This document shows positions 5,910-7,909 of a stretch of 7,909 nt of DNA, piece after piece (within the stretch, counting starts at the first letter, position 1; each line of letters begins with the position of its first letter). This stretch comes from JBOHER01 sp050701115 (GTDB lineage: Bacteria; Actinomycetota; Actinomycetes; Mycobacteriales; Pseudonocardiaceae), in assembly GCA_050701115.1 (NCBI GenBank), contig JBOHER010000178.1, forward strand, positions 1-7,909, given 5' to 3'. The notes below the pieces were generated by a model. It was given only the letters and a program-made list of their open reading frames with translations. It did not search any database and had not been told where the DNA came from. The position numbers and the translations under genes are program-made.

Positions 5910-7169
5910 ATGGCTGACGGCAACCGGACGCCTTCCGGCGCCGCGCGAACACCTCTGGGAGTTGACTACTGGAGACTGTGGACGTCGTCCGGTCTGTCGA
6001 ACCTCGCCGATGGGATCGTCAAGGTCGCGCTGCCCCTGGTGGCCATCCAGTTCACCCGGTCCCCGCTGCTGATCGCGGGGCTGGCCGTCGCGTTGACGCT
6101 GCCGTGGCTGCTCTTCGCGCTGCACGCCGGCGCCCTGGCCGACCGGCTCGATCGCCGCCGAGCCATGCTCGGAGCCAACTGCATCAGGGCCGCGTTGCTC
6201 TCCGTACTGGTAGCTGCCGTCCTGCTCGACACCGGCTCGATCTGGATTCTGTACGTTGTCGCGCTGGGCATCGGATTCGCCGAGACGGCCTACGACACTT
6301 CAGCGCAGTCGATCCTGCCGCAGGTCGTGCGGCGAGATCATCTGTCGCGGGCCAACGGCCGCCTGTACGCGGCCGAGTTGACTGCCAACGAGTTCCTCGG
6401 CCCGCCCCTGGCCGGCATCCTGGTGGTGGCGAGCGTAGCTGTCGCCTTCGCGGCGCCGGTGGCGTTGTGGGCCGTCGCGGTGGCGGCATTGCTGCTCGTG
6501 CGCGGCGTCTTCCGGATCCAGCGGGAACAGCGCACAACCCTGCGCGCCGACATCGCCGAAGGGCTGCGCTACCTGTGGCATCACCGGCTTCTGCGGACGC
6601 TTGGCGTTATGACCGGTGTGTTCAACTTCGCCACGGCGGCGACGGCGGCCGTGCTGGTCCTGTACGCGGTGGGACCCGCGTCTGCCATGGGGTTGCCGGA
6701 GCAGGCCTTCGGCGCGCTGCTGGCCGCGGTCGCCGCCGGGAGCCTGGTCGGCTCGGTTGTCGCCGAGCGCATCGAGCGGGCACTCGGTCGCGCCCGCTCG
6801 CTGGTGCTGACCATCCTCAGCGGCACCCTCCTGGTCGGTGTCCCGGCCGTGACGGCAAACCCCGTCCTGGTAGGTGCCGCGTTCTTCGTCGGGGGCGTCG
6901 GTGTCGTCATCTGGAACGTCGTCGCGGTGTCCCTCCGCCAACGGATCACGCCCGACCGGCTGCTCGGCCGCACCAACAGCGGATACCGACTCGTTGCCTG
7001 GGGTACCAGGCCACTCGGCGCCGCGTCCGGCGGCCTCATTGCCCAACTTGTCGGGCTCCGTGCGGTCTTTGTCATCATGGCCCTGCTGGTGTTCGCCTTG
7101 CTCATGGGCATGGCGATCGTGACCGACAGCAGCATGGAAGCCGCCGAACGCGACGCCGACCACTACTGA
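5910..7169 (+). CDS. MFS transporter, MFS_3/EntS-like exporter
   Basis: Secondary transporter of the inner membrane, probably a proton-driven exporter of small molecules. It is 419 aa from ATG 5910 with about 11-12 hydrophobic segments between residues 27 and 404. The first loop carries the MFS motif A variant GALADRLDRRRAM (74-86). FAETAYDTSAQSILPQVV (123-140) with the following RANGRL, and SLRQRITPDRLLGRTNSGYR (341-360), are typical of the MFS_3 group that includes the enterobactin exporter EntS and many actinobacterial efflux proteins. The frame is open further upstream to 5739 and has another ATG at 5892. I chose 5910 because the upstream part is repeat sequence and the family begins with a short hydrophilic tail. 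No biosynthetic or siderophore genes adjoin, so the substrate is unknown. It is followed by a hairpin terminator. Confidence 0.88.
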   Translation: MADGNRTPSGAARTPLGVDYWRLWTSSGLSNLADGIVKVALPLVAIQFTRSPLLIAGLAVALTLPWLLFALHAGALADRLDRRRAMLGANCIRAALLSVLVAAVLLDTGSIWILYVVALGIGFAETAYDTSAQSILPQVVRRDHLSRANGRLYAAELTANEFLGPPLAGILVVASVAVAFAAPVALWAVAVAALLLVRGVFRIQREQRTTLRADIAEGLRYLWHHRLLRTLGVMTGVFNFATAATAAVLVLYAVGPASAMGLPEQAFGALLAAVAAGSLVGSVVAERIERALGRARSLVLTILSGTLLVGVPAVTANPVLVGAAFFVGGVGVVIWNVVAVSLRQRITPDRLLGRTNSGYRLVAWGTRPLGAASGGLIAQLVGLRAVFVIMALLVFALLMGMAIVTDSSMEAAERDADHY

Positions 7170-7233
7170 ACCAACTGGCCGGCTGGTGCTCTGGTCACCG
7201 CACGCTAATGGCACGGTTATGGCCCTAACGGCG

Positions 7234-7269
7234 TGAACGGCGGGCCCCTTGATCGGGTGCCGCCGTTCA
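7234..7269. terminator. Hairpin terminator between the exporter and tRNA-Gly
   Basis: A perfect 10-bp stem (TGAACGGCGG, 7234-7243; CCGCCGTTCA, 7260-7269) with a 16-nt loop, followed on the plus strand by TTTCC. It lies 65 bp after the exporter stop and 30 bp beyond the 3' end of the convergent tRNA-Gly, so it may serve both directions. The T tract is short, as is usual in high-GC genomes. Confidence 0.7.
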
Positions 7270-7299
7270 TTTCCGATGCTGACCTGCTGGTTTGCGCGT

Positions 7300-7373
7300 T
7301 GGAGCGGGTGACGGGAATCGAACCCGCGTAGCCAGTTTGGAAGACTGGGGCTCTACCATTGAGCTACACCCGC
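7300..7373 (-). tRNA. tRNA-Gly(TCC), 3' CCA encoded
   Basis: Read on the minus strand, the acceptor stem GCGGGTG pairs fully with CACCCGC. The D arm is GCTC-AATGGTA-GAGC, the anticodon stem is CCAGT/ACTGG with loop CTTCCAA, and the T arm is GCGGG-TTCGATT-CCCGT. The anticodon TCC (7339-7341) reads GGA and GGG glycine codons. The discriminator is U, as is normal for glycine tRNAs, and CCA is encoded at 7300-7302. The folding is complete with no broken pairs beyond one G-U. Confidence 0.97.
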
Positions 7374-7375
7374 GT

Positions 7376-7397
7376 GAGCCCGGTGGGTACCGGGCTC
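7376..7397 (-). repeat. Perfect hairpin in the tRNA-Gly 5' leader
   Basis: GAGCCCGGT and ACCGGGCTC form a 9-bp stem with a 4-nt loop, only two bases from the tRNA-Gly 5' end. If transcription starts near 7397, the precursor leader would be almost exactly this hairpin. Confidence 0.6.
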
Positions 7398-7403
7398 GAG
7401 GTC

Positions 7404-7426
7404 AGCTTAGCGGGTACCGCTAGGCT
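7404..7426. promoter_or_regulatory. Symmetric divergent tRNA promoter region
   Basis: A 23-bp palindrome (AGCTTAGCGG, GTA centre, CCGCTAGGCT; one mismatched pair) carries a -10 hexamer at each end: TAGGCT (7421-7426, plus strand, towards tRNA-Pro) and TAAGCT (7409-7404, minus strand, towards tRNA-Gly). Both fit TAnnnT. Each would give a leader of about 23 nt. No good -35 boxes are visible, so this remains an inference. Confidence 0.5.
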
Positions 7427-7455
7427 GCTTGTGCACCGCCCACGGTGGTGTCACA

Positions 7456-7530
<75 letters not shown>

Positions 7531-7574
7531 AGATCGATTCGGCGGAGCTACCCACCATGTCCGCACAGCCACAT

Positions 7575-7620
7575 TGGGGACACTCAACGTCCCGAACGCC
7601 GCATTGGCGGTGCTCAGGTG
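7575..7620. repeat. Degenerate hairpin/direct-repeat cluster after tRNA-Pro
   Basis: An imperfect hairpin (TTGGGGAC, loop ACTCAAC, GTCCCGAA; one mismatch) is followed by a smaller one (CCGC-ATTG-GCGG). Two copies of a CATTGG-G...CTCA motif sit 30 nt apart. Translated, the stretch reads TLGTLNVPNAALAVL. I recall this sort of TFGTLNVPN-like phrase from many spurious actinobacterial ORFs, which suggests a dispersed non-coding repeat. It may also terminate the tRNA-Pro transcript. Confidence 0.45.
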
Positions 7621-7696
7621 TGTGATCTCAGCGCGGCCTGCGCCACCCTCGAGTGGCCGAACCCGAGGCACTGCGGGGCACCCGCACCCGAGCAAC

Positions 7697-7702
7697 TAGA
7701 CT
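7697..7702 (+). promoter_or_regulatory. Candidate -10 of the tig promoter
   Basis: TAGACT is a very good actinobacterial -10 match and would give a 5' leader of about 60 nt before tig. No matching -35 is evident. Confidence 0.4.
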
Positions 7703-7758
7703 CGGGCTTCACCCACCAGAAAGTCCACGTGGGTCCAATCCACACTAGCTATGGCCTT

Positions 7759-7763
7759 AGGAG
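7759..7763 (+). promoter_or_regulatory. Strong Shine-Dalgarno of tig fixing a TTG start
   Basis: AGGAG lies six nt before TTG 7770. The spacing and the KSTVEQL protein start together show that the rare TTG is the true initiation codon. Confidence 0.8.
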
Positions 7764-7769
7764 CATACG

Positions 7770-7909
7770 TTGAAGAGCACCGTCGAGCAGCTCAGCCCGA
7801 CGCGGGTCAAGATCAATGTCGAGGTGCCGTTCGACGAGCTGAAGCCGAACTTCGACCGCGCCTACCGCAAGATCGCCCAGCAGGTGCGCATTCCCGGATT
7901 CCGTCCCGG
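7770..7909 (+). CDS. tig: Trigger factor, N-terminal part (runs off the right edge)
   Basis: Ribosome-bound chaperone and peptidyl-prolyl isomerase that shelters nascent chains at the exit tunnel. Only the first 46 residues are in the window, beginning MKSTVEQLSPTRVKINVEVP after the TTG start and ending in RIPGFRP. GFRP at 43-46 is the start of the GFRxGxxP ribosome-docking signature that contacts protein L23. The KSTVEQLSPTRVK opening is typical of actinobacterial trigger factors. In related genomes tig is followed by the clpP genes, which would lie beyond the right edge. The PPIase and C-terminal domains cannot be assessed. Confidence 0.95.
   Translation, partial: MKSTVEQLSPTRVKINVEVPFDELKPNFDRAYRKIAQQVRIPGFRP

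Noticed and set aside
6300..7214. Minus-strand 304-codon frame under the exporter
   Set aside because: His/Gln/Gly-rich mirror of a membrane protein gene, with no recognisable domain.

Overview
The window is GC-rich DNA from an actinobacterium, most likely a mycolata or Pseudonocardiales-type genus. The signs are strong G/C third-position bias, GTG and TTG starts, a likely leaderless start with a TAnnnT -10 box, an actinobacterial-type ribose-5-phosphate isomerase B, and the block rpiB - nei1 ... tRNA genes - tig. The order rpiB-nei1-(variable)-tig matches what I recall from Mycobacterium (Rv2465c, Rv2464c, Rv2462c). The rest looks like variable cargo placed inside a conserved chromosomal neighbourhood. 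Species cannot be fixed from the sequence alone.

Layout from left to right. On the minus strand, running off the left edge, is a metallo-beta-lactamase-fold hydrolase. Divergent from it is a tight two-gene unit: rpiB (pentose phosphate pathway) and nei1 (base-excision-repair glycosylase). Next comes a MerR-type activator reduced to its DNA-binding N-terminus but with a good MerR-like palindrome still in front of it. A three-histidine-box acyl-CoA-type fatty acid desaturase follows. Convergent to it, on the minus strand, are a membrane-anchored protein of unknown function with a Gly/Asp/Phe-repeat tail (DUF1542-like, from memory) and, upstream of that, an NlpC/P60 cell-wall endopeptidase gene that appears frameshifted and lacks a visible secretion signal. 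On the plus strand follow a class III adenylate cyclase with a full set of catalytic residues, a 21-bp tandem repeat, and an MFS_3/EntS-type exporter. The right end holds a hairpin terminator, divergent tRNA-Gly(TCC) and tRNA-Pro(TGG) genes around a symmetric promoter region, a stretch with degenerate hairpin repeats, and the start of tig (trigger factor).

Functionally this is a mosaic of housekeeping genes (rpiB, nei1, two tRNAs, tig) with lipid-modification, envelope, signalling and transport genes between them. I see no evidence for one coordinated novel system, CRISPR, phage or intact transposon. The points most worth a second look are the frameshifted peptidase, the MerR stub with intact operator, the symmetric divergent tRNA promoter, the repeat-rich gap between cyclase and exporter, and the repeat/hairpin cluster between tRNA-Pro and tig.
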